Positions 1 through 8,500 of a stretch of DNA of 42,312 nucleotides are shown in pieces. Source of the DNA: Micromonospora qiuiae (lineage in GTDB: Bacteria > Actinomycetota > Actinomycetes > Mycobacteriales > Micromonosporaceae); assembly GCF_016863555.1 (NCBI RefSeq), contig NZ_BOPC01000072.1, forward strand, positions 1-42,312, given 5' to 3'. Every line of letters begins with the position of its first letter. Position 1 is the first letter of the stretch. Made by a program: the position numbers and the translations under genes. The notes beneath the pieces are model-generated. The model did not search any database, was not told where the DNA came from, and was given only the letters and a program-made list of their open reading frames with translations.

Positions 1-98
1 CCTCCACTGTGGCGGGTGCGGTTGCCGCTGCTTTCTCAGGTGGCGTTGCCGTTGGTGTCTTTGCGGATGTATTTGTAGCTCGTGTTCACCGGCGACAT
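1..98 (-). pseudogene. CBM20 starch-binding domain fragment (decayed)
   Basis: Read leftward, this stretch gives VNTSYKYIRKDTNGNAT, then a TGA stop at 38-36, then ESSGNRT. CBM20 modules of amylases have a block of the form SYKYIRKD..GNVTWES..NRT, and the stop sits exactly where the conserved Trp codon (TGG) is expected. I read it as a remnant of an amylase-type gene with a Trp-to-stop mutation. It is cut off by the window edge and loses homology to the right of about position 98. The family call rests on one short block, so it is moderate. Confidence 0.5.
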
Positions 99-132
99 GG
101 CGTTCTGGCCGAGAGTGGTACGGCAGTGCTCT

Positions 133-441
133 CGCGGCCAGCCCACCGTTCCAGTTCATCGCCCCCACTGACGGAACCTGGTGCGCAGGGTCACCTGCGG
201 GATCCAACGCCACAAGTGGCACCGACCTGCTGAGCAGTTGGGTCTGTTGCGCGCCAGTGAGCTTGGCGGACACTCCGATGACGCCGACCGGCCGCCGGGC
301 GAGCATGTCTTGGGCCCAGGTCCGTGGTGGAGTGAGACGGCCCCGCATCTCGGTGACCGCGACAGCGAGCCCCCGAGGACCCGCAACGGTCTCCACCCCA
401 CGAATTGTCTCCAACGCCCATGGGCTGTCCAACGCCTGAAA
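133..441 (-). pseudogene. LacI-family transcriptional regulator fragment
   Basis: The minus strand from about 441 down to 133 encodes an open stretch with LDSPWALETIRGVE, then LARRPVGVIGVSAKLT, then VPLVALDPAGD and VGAMNWNGGLAA. This is the start of the periplasmic-binding-protein-like effector domain of actinobacterial LacI/GalR sugar regulators. The DNA-binding helix-turn-helix and the second half of the effector domain are absent, and the frame continues into unrelated sequence at both ends. LacI regulators often sit beside amylase genes, which fits the neighbouring CBM20 remnant. It is probably debris of a host sugar locus at the left edge of the NRPS cluster. Confidence 0.6.
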
Positions 442-538
442 CAGCGTACGTGGCTGGCCGTGATCACCCCGGAGGGAGATACCTGCCTCCACGGCGCTGA
501 ACAGCGGACCCTCGGCGGCCAGGAGGTTCTGCCGCCGA

Positions 539-563
539 CCCGCCGAACGCCGCGCTCGGCGGG
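539..563. terminator. possible stem-loop downstream of mbtH-like gene
   Basis: CCCGCCGA at 539-546 pairs with TCGGCGGG at 556-563, an 8-bp perfect stem with a 9-nt loop. It lies 45 bp past the stop of the leftward MbtH-like gene. No U-run is visible, as is usual for high-GC actinomycete terminators. Tentative. Confidence 0.35.
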
Positions 564-607
564 ACGACGGGGCGGCGTGACAGTTCGTGCGGTGTGAACT
601 CCGGCCC

Positions 608-805
608 TCAGGCCTGAGCCATCTGCTCCCGCAGGCTTCGCGGCCGCATGTCCGACCACACCTTTCCGATGTGATCCAGGCAGTCCTGCTTCGACCCGGA
701 CGTTCCTTCCGCGGTCCAGCCGAGCGGCAGATCCCGGTCAACCCACCAGATCGAGTACTGCTCTTCGTCGTTGCGCACGACGCGGTAGACACCGTCGTCA
801 GTCAT
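608..805 (-). CDS. MbtH-like protein
   Basis: A 65-residue protein matching the MbtH family along its length: NDEEQYSIW near the N-terminus, LPLGW, then CLDHIGKVWSDMRPRSL at the C-terminus, with the family's conserved Trp residues and the DxRPxSL motif. MbtH proteins bind NRPS adenylation domains and support their folding and activity, so this one probably serves one or more of the five A domains here. The ATG at 805 is chosen because GGAGGGG lies just upstream on the minus strand; a longer open frame exists to 952 but its extra N-terminus does not fit the family. It is transcribed away from the rest of the biosynthetic genes and is the only MbtH homologue in the window. Confidence 0.93.
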   Translation of the reverse strand: MTDDGVYRVVRNDEEQYSIWWVDRDLPLGWTAEGTSGSKQDCLDHIGKVWSDMRPRSLREQMAQA

Positions 806-981
806 GGCCCCTCCGGCGTGGTCGGGTGATCCGAATATGTGAGCCCGATGTTGCCGGGCCCACCCGCGCCATCCATAGAGAAAAACACGCAGACGCGTTG
901 TGCAATCTCGTCCCTGTTCGACAGTTTCCTGCGTCGCGCAGGCTCTGGTCACGGCGGATCGCCACCTGGAAGGGGATCGAC
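806..981. promoter_or_regulatory. divergent intergenic region between mbtH-like and carbamoyltransferase genes
   Basis: This 176-bp gap separates the starts of two divergently transcribed cluster genes, so it should carry promoters for both, including that of the long rightward operon. I see the ribosome-binding sites at each end (GGAGGGG for mbtH, GGAAGGGG before 982) but no repeat or promoter box I can defend. Confidence 0.45.
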
Positions 982-1929
982 ATGGTCGAGCGACGCCACC
1001 TGATTTCTATTGACGACCTTTCCGACGACCAGCTGCGCTGGATTGTCCAGCGCGGCGCCGAATACTCGCGTGGTTCCGCGGGAGCCAGCCGTCCCCTGTC
1101 CGGGGCGGTCGTCGGCGTGCTGTTCCGTAAGACGTCCACCCGTACCCGGACCGCGTTCTCCGCCGGCGCACTGCGTCTCGGCGCTGAACTGATCACGTAC
1201 GGCCCTGGCGACCTGCAGCTGGCCACCGGCGAGTCCGTCGAGGACACCGGCGCGGTGCTGTCCGGCATGCTTGACGTTCTGGTCGCCCGTACCGCCGGGC
1301 CGGAGGTCGAGCTTCGGGCGTACGCCGACCAGAAGCGCATGTCGGTGATCAACGCGATGAGCGCCGTCGAACACCCCACGCAGGCACTCGCCGATCTCAC
1401 CACGATCGTCCGGCACTTCGGTCGGGTCGAGGGCGTACGGGTGCTGTACGTGGGGGAGGGAAACAACACTGCCTCCGCGCTGACGCTCGCGCTGTCCCGA
1501 TACGCCGGCACCGAGCTGCACCTGCGTACCCCGCCCGGGTACGGCGTCGAACAGAGGTACCTCGATCAGGCAGCGACGTCCGCCCGGCGTTGCGACGCGC
1601 GCGTCGAGCAGAGGCACGATCTGTCTGACCTGCCACCGGTCGATGTCGTCTACACCACCCGTTGGCAGACCACGGGATCGACGAAACCGACGTCCGACTG
1701 GCGTTCCGCATTCTCCCCGTTCCAGGTCGATGAGGCGCTGATGGCAGCCTGCCCGGGCGCGGTGTTCATGCATGACCTGCCGGCGCACCGGGGCGAGGAG
1801 GTGACCGGGGCGGTGCTCGACGGACCCGGGAGCATCGCCTTCACCCAAGCCGAGAACAAGTACCACAGCGCCCGGGCGGTCCTGGAGTGGTGCGCCGCCG
1901 ACTGGCCGAGCGGCGGAGTGACGCTGTGA
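982..1929 (+). CDS. ornithine carbamoyltransferase-like enzyme, probably for 2,3-diaminopropionate
   Basis: A 315-residue member of the aspartate/ornithine carbamoyltransferase family. The carbamoyl-phosphate site is intact: STRTR at residues 52-56 and HPTQ at 131-134, followed by ALADL. The amino-acid side of the site is changed. The ornithine-binding TDxWxSMG block reads YTTRWQTTG (Thr226 at the Asp position), HCLP reads HDLP at 264-267 (Asp for Cys), and the late ENR reads ENK. Carbamoylation is therefore expected, but on a different amine. With a SbnA-type gene three genes downstream, Dap giving beta-ureidoalanine is the best guess (inference); ureidoalanine units occur in zwittermicin and viomycin. 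The ATG at 982 follows GGAAGGGG and gives family length; an open frame reaches back to 826. It overlaps the next gene by 4 bp (GTGA). Confidence 0.85.
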   Translation: MVERRHLISIDDLSDDQLRWIVQRGAEYSRGSAGASRPLSGAVVGVLFRKTSTRTRTAFSAGALRLGAELITYGPGDLQLATGESVEDTGAVLSGMLDVLVARTAGPEVELRAYADQKRMSVINAMSAVEHPTQALADLTTIVRHFGRVEGVRVLYVGEGNNTASALTLALSRYAGTELHLRTPPGYGVEQRYLDQAATSARRCDARVEQRHDLSDLPPVDVVYTTRWQTTGSTKPTSDWRSAFSPFQVDEALMAACPGAVFMHDLPAHRGEEVTGAVLDGPGSIAFTQAENKYHSARAVLEWCAADWPSGGVTL

Positions 1930-3398
1930 CCACCTTTCTCGACGACATCTTCACCCACGCCGCGACCCGGCCCGACGCGCCGGCGATCGTCACCCCAGAC
2001 ACCGTCATGTGCTACGAGGATTTCGCCGCCCGAACCGATCGACTGGCCCGGGCGTTGGTCGCCAGGGGCGTCGGACCGGAGCAGGTCTGCGCGGTCATGG
2101 TCGACCGGGGCCCGGAGGCCGTCATCGCGATGGCGGCCGTGCTTCGAGCCGGCGGCGCCTTCCTCACCCTCAACGCCGAGCTACCCGATCAGCGGCTGGC
2201 GGCCATGGTCCGCACCGCCCAGGCCAGCTTCCTGGTCACCACGCCGTCCCGGGCCGGGCAGCTCGACTTCCCCATCGACGGCCCGACCGTATTCGTCGAC
2301 GCGCCTGACGTGCCGGCGGCCCTGCCACCGTTGTCGCCCCGTTCGCTCGCCTACGTGAGTCACACCTCCGGCTCGTCCGGGCCGCCGAACGCGGTACTGC
2401 TGGAGCACCGCGGCGTCACCAACTACCTACGGGTCATCGTCGACGACTACGAACTCGGTCCGGACACCGTGGTGCTGCAACTCGCGCCGTTCGGGTACGA
2501 CGCCTCGATCCGCGACACGTTCGCCCCGCTCGTCGCCGGCGGGCAGGTGGTCCTGGTCCCGCGTTCCACCCTGTTGCGGCCCGGTGAGTTCGTCGCGGCC
2601 GTCCGCAAGTGGGGAGTGAACACGATCCTGTCGGCGACCCCGACGTTCCTGACGTCGCTGCGGCAGAGCGAACTGCCCGACCTGCGGTTGACCGTGTCCA
2701 GCGGTGAGTCGCTGCGCCCGTTCCTCATCGCCGGTGGCCGGGACGGCGTGCGCGGACGGATGATCAACCAGTACGGTCCGACCGAGACCACGATGACCTC
2801 GACACGCTTCGACGTGCCGCCGGTCCCCGACACGACGGTCGACCTGATCGGGACACCGATCGACGGCGTCAGCGTGCGCCTGCTCGATGACGATCTGCAC
2901 ACCGTGCCCGACGGCGGCATCGGCGAGGTGTGGATCGGTGGATGTGGTGTCGCGCGCGGCTACAGCGGCCGGCCGGCATTGACCGCGGCCCGGTTCGTGC
3001 CGGACCCCCATGGCGCGCCCGGCACGCGCATGTATCGCACCGGGGACCTGGCGCGCCGGTTGCCCGACGGCGACCTCGTGTACCTCGGGCGCATCGACCG
3101 GCAAATCAAGGTCCGCGGATACCGGATCGACCCGGCCGAGATCGAGGGCGCGCTGCTGGCCCACCCCGCCGTCACTGCCGCGCAGGTCACCGCAGGTACC
3201 GATGCCGGAGGCCGAGTCTTCCTCATCGCGTACGTCGCGGTCGCGTCGGCGGAGGTGACGGACTCGGCATTGCGCGCACATCTCGCGATGACGTTGCCCC
3301 ACCACATGATCCCGCGACGGTTCACCCGGATCGACAGCGTACCCACGACCGTCAGCGGCAAGACCGACCGCCGGGCGATCACCGTGGACGGGCCATGA
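1926..3398 (+). CDS. free-standing NRPS adenylation protein (A only)
   Basis: A 490-residue adenylation domain without carrier or condensation domain. It has the YGPTET block, the YRTGDL and GRIDRQIKVRGYRID blocks, and A10 SGKTD with Lys479. The P-loop is degenerate: TSGSSGPPNA instead of TSGSTGxPKG. Asp192 in FGYDASIRD keeps the alpha-amino contact, so an amino acid is likely. By eye the specificity residues read D-A-R-S-V-S-Q-M-T-K, which I cannot match to a known substrate. The GTG at 1926 overlaps the carbamoyltransferase stop by 4 bp, and the stop overlaps the next ATG by 4 bp, so expression is coupled. It probably loads one of the free carriers at 30103 or 30669, as NRPS1 starts with a C domain and needs an outside donor (inference). 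Confidence 0.88.
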   Translation: MTTFLDDIFTHAATRPDAPAIVTPDTVMCYEDFAARTDRLARALVARGVGPEQVCAVMVDRGPEAVIAMAAVLRAGGAFLTLNAELPDQRLAAMVRTAQASFLVTTPSRAGQLDFPIDGPTVFVDAPDVPAALPPLSPRSLAYVSHTSGSSGPPNAVLLEHRGVTNYLRVIVDDYELGPDTVVLQLAPFGYDASIRDTFAPLVAGGQVVLVPRSTLLRPGEFVAAVRKWGVNTILSATPTFLTSLRQSELPDLRLTVSSGESLRPFLIAGGRDGVRGRMINQYGPTETTMTSTRFDVPPVPDTTVDLIGTPIDGVSVRLLDDDLHTVPDGGIGEVWIGGCGVARGYSGRPALTAARFVPDPHGAPGTRMYRTGDLARRLPDGDLVYLGRIDRQIKVRGYRIDPAEIEGALLAHPAVTAAQVTAGTDAGGRVFLIAYVAVASAEVTDSALRAHLAMTLPHHMIPRRFTRIDSVPTTVSGKTDRRAITVDGP

Positions 3399-4558
3399 GG
3401 ACGACAGGCATCGGGCCCACCCTCGCGGACGTGCGCATGGCCGCCGACCGGATCACGGGCCTGGTGGATCGTACCCCGGTGCTGGCCCTGGATTCGCGGG
3501 TGCTGCTCAAGGCCGAGCACCGCCAGCGCGGCGGCTCGTTCAAGGTGCGGGGCGCGGCGAACGCGATGCTCGCGCGGTACGCGGACGAGGTGGTGGCTGG
3601 TTCGTCCGGTAACCATGGCATCGCCGTCGCCATGCTCGGTGCCGCATTGGGCATCAGGGTGACCATCGTGATGGCCGCCGGGGCCAGCGACGGCAAGGCA
3701 CAGGCGATCCGGTCGCTCGGCGCCGGCGTGGTTCAGGTGGCCGGCGGCGTGGTCGAACGTGACCGCCGGGCCGAGGACATCGCGGCGGCGACCGGGGCGG
3801 TCTTCGTGCCGTCCTCCGACCATGAGCTGGTGGTGGCCGGGGCCGGCACCGTCGGGCTCGAGGTGTTCGAGCAGGTGCCGAACGTGTCGACGATCTTCGT
3901 GCCGGCCGGCGGCGGTGGCTTGCTGGCCGGCGTGTGCCTGGCCGCGTCGGCGCTGTCCCGGTCGGTGCGGGTCGTCGGGGTGGAGCCGATGTCCGCCCGT
4001 CGTTACGCCGTGTCGGTTGCCCGGGGTGCGCCGACGGAGTTGCCACCGTCCATGACGATCGCCGACGGCCTCCGAGGGCAACGACCCGGTGCGGTTCCCT
4101 GGCCGATCATTCGGCACCGGGTCGACGATCTGATCGGCGTGACCGACGAGGCGATCACCCACGCGCTGGGGATCCTTCGCCGCGCCGGTGTCAGCGCGGA
4201 GCCGAGCGGTGCGGTAGCGCTGGCCGGCGCGCTACGGCGCGGATCTGCCGGCCCCGCGGTGGCGATCGTGTCCGGTGGAAACGGCACGGCCGGCATCGGC
4301 AGCACCAAAAGCACAGAAGAAACTCCGGCAGAACTGCTGCCGGCGTCAACCGGTGAGTCTGCGAGTTCTTCCCTGCACTGTCGCGGTGGTGCGGAGCAGT
4401 CTCGTGGTAGGCGCATCGCGGAGCGAATGCAATTCGAGGAGCGGCTCTATGACCGAACAAACATCCCCCGGGTCAGGAGTGCTGGCGACCATCGGAGCGA
4501 CACCGATCGTCGAGTTGGTGAAACTCGACCCACAAAATCCGTTCAGGACGTTCGCTAA
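3395..4558 (+). CDS. fold-type-II PLP enzyme, serine/threonine dehydratase or serine racemase-like
   Basis: Residues 1 to about 305 match PLP-dependent serine/threonine dehydratases: GGSFKVRGA with the Schiff-base Lys50, SSGNHGIAVA, the phosphate-binding GGGGLLAG loop, and SGGN near the end. There is no ACT regulatory domain, so it resembles catabolic dehydratases, serine racemase and hydroxyaspartate ammonia-lyases. It could supply or epimerise a serine-derived building block; the exact reaction is not clear. The start at 3395 overlaps the adenylation gene (ATGA). The frame runs about 80 residues past the normal end, through Ser/Arg-rich sequence, and stops at 4558, 110 bp inside the next gene. 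This tail may be a true extension, or an indel may have removed a stop near 4310-4400. Confidence 0.75.
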   Translation: MRTTGIGPTLADVRMAADRITGLVDRTPVLALDSRVLLKAEHRQRGGSFKVRGAANAMLARYADEVVAGSSGNHGIAVAMLGAALGIRVTIVMAAGASDGKAQAIRSLGAGVVQVAGGVVERDRRAEDIAAATGAVFVPSSDHELVVAGAGTVGLEVFEQVPNVSTIFVPAGGGGLLAGVCLAASALSRSVRVVGVEPMSARRYAVSVARGAPTELPPSMTIADGLRGQRPGAVPWPIIRHRVDDLIGVTDEAITHALGILRRAGVSAEPSGAVALAGALRRGSAGPAVAIVSGGNGTAGIGSTKSTEETPAELLPASTGESASSSLHCRGGAEQSRGRRIAERMQFEERLYDRTNIPRVRSAGDHRSDTDRRVGETRPTKSVQDVR

Positions 4559-5459
4559 GTTGGAGTCGCACAACCCGGGCGGCAGCATCAAGGACCGCTC
4601 GGCGCTGGAGATGCTGCGAGAGCGCATCCGCGACGGGCGGCTCGTACCCGGACGGTCGGTGGTGGTCGAGTCCAGTTCCGGCAATCTCGGGATCGGGCTC
4701 GCGCAGGTGTGCGGGTACTACGGAATCCGTTTCATCTGTGTGGTCGACCCGCGCACCAACGGGGACAACATCGCCATCATGCGTGCCCTTGGCGCGCAGG
4801 TCGAGGTGGTCACCGACGTCGACCCGGCCACCGGCGAGTACCTGCCCGTTCGCATCCGTCGGGTTCGTGAGCTCGTCGCCACGATCGACCATGCGTACTG
4901 CCCGGACCAGTACTCAAACCCCCTCAACCCGCGGGCACACCAGACGACCGTGCGAGAAATCGTGCGGGCCCTGCCCGAGATCGACTACCTGTTCTGCGCC
5001 ACGAGCTCCTGCGGCACCCTGCGGGGGTGCGCCGAGTACATCCGGACGCACCAGCTGCCGGTGACCATCGTGGCGGTGGACGCGATGGGCAGTGCGATAT
5101 TCGGCCCAGCGGTCGGTTGGCGGATGATTCCCGGCCACGGCGCGTCGGTGCGCCCGAAGCTGTACCGCAGCGATCTGGCCGACGTCGTGGTCCGGGTCGA
5201 CGATCTGGACGCGATCGCGGCTTGCCGTCGGCTGGCCGCCCGCGAGGCGATCCTCGTCGGTGGCTCGTCGGGCGCCGTCGTGGCAGGCCTGGAGCAGATG
5301 CGCGATCAGATTCGGCCCGGTGCCACCTGCGCGCTGGTCTTTCCCGACCGCGGTGAGCGGTACCTGGACACCATCTACAACGACGACTGGGTCATGACGT
5401 ACTTCGGCGACGTGTCGCATCTGTGGAACAAGCCCGACATGCAGGTGGCGCCGTGTTGA
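4449..5459 (+). CDS. sbnA: SbnA-type N-(2-amino-2-carboxyethyl)-L-glutamate synthase (Dap biosynthesis)
   Basis: A 336-residue cysteine-synthase-fold enzyme: NPGGSIKDR with PLP Lys48, SSSGNLGIGLA, FCATSSCGTLRGC (where CysK has GTGGT) and GGSSGAVVAG. The SSCGTLRGC form marks the SbnA group. In staphyloferrin B synthesis SbnA joins O-phospho-L-serine and L-glutamate, and the dehydrogenase SbnB then releases L-Dap and 2-oxoglutarate. Dap is therefore the likely precursor made here. No SbnB-like (ornithine-cyclodeaminase-fold) gene is visible in the window, so that step must come from elsewhere or proceed differently. The ATG at 4449 is preceded by GAGGAG; it lies inside the open frame of the preceding PLP gene, giving a 110-bp overlap. 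Confidence 0.87.
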   Translation: MTEQTSPGSGVLATIGATPIVELVKLDPQNPFRTFAKLESHNPGGSIKDRSALEMLRERIRDGRLVPGRSVVVESSSGNLGIGLAQVCGYYGIRFICVVDPRTNGDNIAIMRALGAQVEVVTDVDPATGEYLPVRIRRVRELVATIDHAYCPDQYSNPLNPRAHQTTVREIVRALPEIDYLFCATSSCGTLRGCAEYIRTHQLPVTIVAVDAMGSAIFGPAVGWRMIPGHGASVRPKLYRSDLADVVVRVDDLDAIAACRRLAAREAILVGGSSGAVVAGLEQMRDQIRPGATCALVFPDRGERYLDTIYNDDWVMTYFGDVSHLWNKPDMQVAPC

Positions 5460-5540
5460 TTTTCAGGGCAGGTGAGGTCCGCTCCGTCATCGACGGGAGC
5501 GAAGTGGTGTCCGACTACCGACTGAGCAGCAGGTGTACGC

Positions 5541-8500
5541 ATGACTGACATCCTCGAAACCGACAACCAGTTGCGACTGTCGTTCGAGCAGGAGCAGCTG
5601 TGGTTCCTCGACCAGGTTCGGTCCGGCGCGCAGGAGTACCTGTTGCACTGGGGATTCCGCCTGCGCGGGCCATTGGACCGGCAAGCACTGACCGCCGCCT
5701 TCACCGAGATCGTCCGCCGGCACGAGATTCTGCGTACCCGCTATGCGACGGTCGACGGACAGCCGGTGCAGATCATCGACGAGCCGGCGCCGGCCGACAT
5801 CACGGTGGTCGACCTCAGCGGGTACCCGGCAGGTGAACAGGACCGACGGGTACGGGAAATCGGCGAGGTCGCGGTGACCACGCCGATCGACCTGCGCGCA
5901 GCCGCGCCCTGGCGGCTGACCGTCGTCCAGCTTTCCCCCAACGACACGATCCTGATGATCGTGGTGCATCACATCGCCTTCGACGGCCCGTCGCTGGGCA
6001 TCCTCGCCAGGGAACTGGGCGCGCTCTACGCGGCCCATGCCCGCAGTGAGGAGCCCCCGCCCCAGCAGCTGGAGCCGTTGGAACTCCAGTACGCCGACTT
6101 CGCCGACTGGCAGCGGAACCGCTGGAGCACGAACGACGCGGCGCTCGCCCGGCAACTGGACTACTGGCGCGAGCAACTGGCCGGACTGGCGCCGCTGGAG
6201 CTGCCCACGGACCGGCAGCGCCCGGCCGTCTGGGAGCCGGCCGGCGACGTGGTGGCGTTCGCTGTGCCGGCGTCGTTGGCGGCCCGAATCATCACCGTGG
6301 GACGCGCCGCCCGGGCGACCCCGTTCATGGTGTTCCTGGCCGCCTACGCGCTTCTGATCAGCCGTTACGCGGACCAGCTCGACTTCGGCATCGGGGTGTC
6401 GACCAGTGGGCGCAGCCGGGTCGAGCTGGAGCCGGTGATCGGCTCGCTCGCCCAGACGCTGGTGCTGCGCACCGACCTGTCCGGCGATCCCAGCTTCGTC
6501 GCGCTGCTCCGCCGCGTCCGCGACACGGCCCTGGACGCCTTCGAACACAAGGACGTACCCCTGCAACGCCTGGCCGCCGAACTGGTGCCGGACCGCGACC
6601 TGTCCCGCAACCCGCTCTTCCAGGTCGGGTTCACGGTCCTGAACGGCCAGGGGGAGCCGCTGCGCCTGCCCGGCATCGAGGTCGACTGGGTGCCGACCCC
6701 TGTGCTCGGCGCCACCTTCGACATGTCGCTACAGATGGCCGAGGAGCCGGACGGATCGTGGGTCGCCCGGATGACCTACCCCACCGCGCTCTTCGACCGG
6801 GCCCGGGTCCAGCGGATGGCCGACAACTACCTGGCGCTCCTGGAGAATCTCGCGGCGGCGCCGGAAACACCGCTGCGCGACGTGCCGACCGTGACGGCCG
6901 CGGAACAGCAGCGGCTGCTCGGCTGGAACCGTACGCCGCGCGAGGCGACCGACGCGCTGCTGCCGCATTTGTTCCGGGCGCAGGCTGAGGCCACGCCGGA
7001 CGCGGTAGCCGTGATCTGTGGTGACGGTCAGCTGACCTACGCCGAGCTGATGTCCAGGGCGGACAGCGTGGCCGGCTTCCTGCACAGCTGCGGAGTCGGC
7101 GCTGAAACATCCGTCGGCGTGGCCATGCACCGCGGTATCGATGTCGTGGTCGCACTGCTCGGGACGCTCACCGCCGGCGCGGTCTACGTCCCGCTCGCAC
7201 CCGACCTACCAGCCGATCGGCTGGAGTTCATGATCGACAACGCCGGCATCGAACTGGTGCTCACCCAGACGACGCTGCGACAGCGAATTCCGCGGCGCAC
7301 GCCGGTGGTGGTGCTCGACGAGCAGTGGGACGACATCGCCCGCGCCGCGCCACCGCCTCCGGTGGCACTCGACGTCGCCAACGCCGCCTACGTCATGTAC
7401 ACGTCCGGATCCACCGGCCGCCCGAAGGGCGTCGTGATCTCCCACGGCGGGATCCGGAATCGGGTGCTGTGGGCGGTGAACCAGCACCAGCTCACCGATA
7501 CCGACCGCGTACTGCAGAAGACGACCATCGGGTTCGACGCTTCGGTGTGGGAGTTCCTGGCACCGCTGGTGTCCGGCGGCTGTGTGGTGATGGCGCCGCA
7601 GGACGCGCACCGCGACACCGCCGTGATGGTCGCTGCCCTCGCGGCGTACCGGATCACCGTGGTGCAACTCGTCCCGTCCGTGCTGCGTGCCGTGGTCGAC
7701 GAGCCGGAGTTGGCCGCCTGCACAGCGTTGCGGCTGGTGTGCTCCGCCGGCGAGCCGCTGCCGGCCGAACTGTGCGAGCGACTGCTCGGCGTGCTGGAGG
7801 TGGAGCTGTACAACACATACGGCCCGACCGAGTGTTCGATCGACGCGACCGCGTGGCGCTACGAGCGCGGCGAAACGGACGGCATGGTCCCGATCGGCGC
7901 CGCGCTGCCCGGCGTCGACGTGTACGTGGTGGACTCCGCCGACCGGCTCGCGCCCATCGGCGTACCCGGCGAGTTGTGTGTCGGCGGCATCGGCATCGCC
8001 CGCGGTTATGCCGGGCGCGGCGACCTTACCGGCGAGCGGTTCACCCCGAACCCCTTCGCCAGCCGACCGGGTCAGCGGTGGTACCGCACCGGAGACCTCG
8101 CCAGGTGGCGTGAGGACGGGACCCTGGAGTTCGTCGGCCGCCTCGACGGGCAGGTCAAGGTGCGGGGGGTGCGCGTCGAACCCGGTGAGGTGGAGACCGC
8201 GCTCCGGGCACATCCGTTGGTCGCGGCGGCTGTGGTCACCTCCTATCGATCCGTCACCGGTGATCTGGAGCTCGCCGGCTACGTGGTGCCGGCCGCCGGG
8301 GCGACGGTGGAGCCCGACGAGTTGTCCGAATTCCTCGCTACCCGGCTGCCCACCGCAATGGTTCCCACCGGCATCATCCCGCTGGTCGAACTCCCGTCGC
8401 TGCCCAACGGAAAAGTCGACCGGTCGGCGCTGCCGGCCCCCGACCGCCGGCCCCGCGACGACGACCCCGGTCACGTCGCGCCACGAACGGAGACCGAGTG

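Noticed and set aside
826..981. Extended N-terminus of the carbamoyltransferase from the ATG at 826
   Set aside because: The ATG at 982 has a strong ribosome-binding site and gives the usual family length; the extra 52 residues do not resemble the family.
982..1929. Housekeeping ArgF ornithine carbamoyltransferase
   Set aside because: The ornithine-binding residues are altered at several places and the gene is translationally coupled to NRPS genes rather than arginine genes.
4449..5459. Ordinary cysteine synthase (CysK)
   Set aside because: The CysK GTGGT motif is replaced by SSCGTLRGC, the SbnA-type form, and the gene sits inside an NRPS operon with a carbamoyltransferase.
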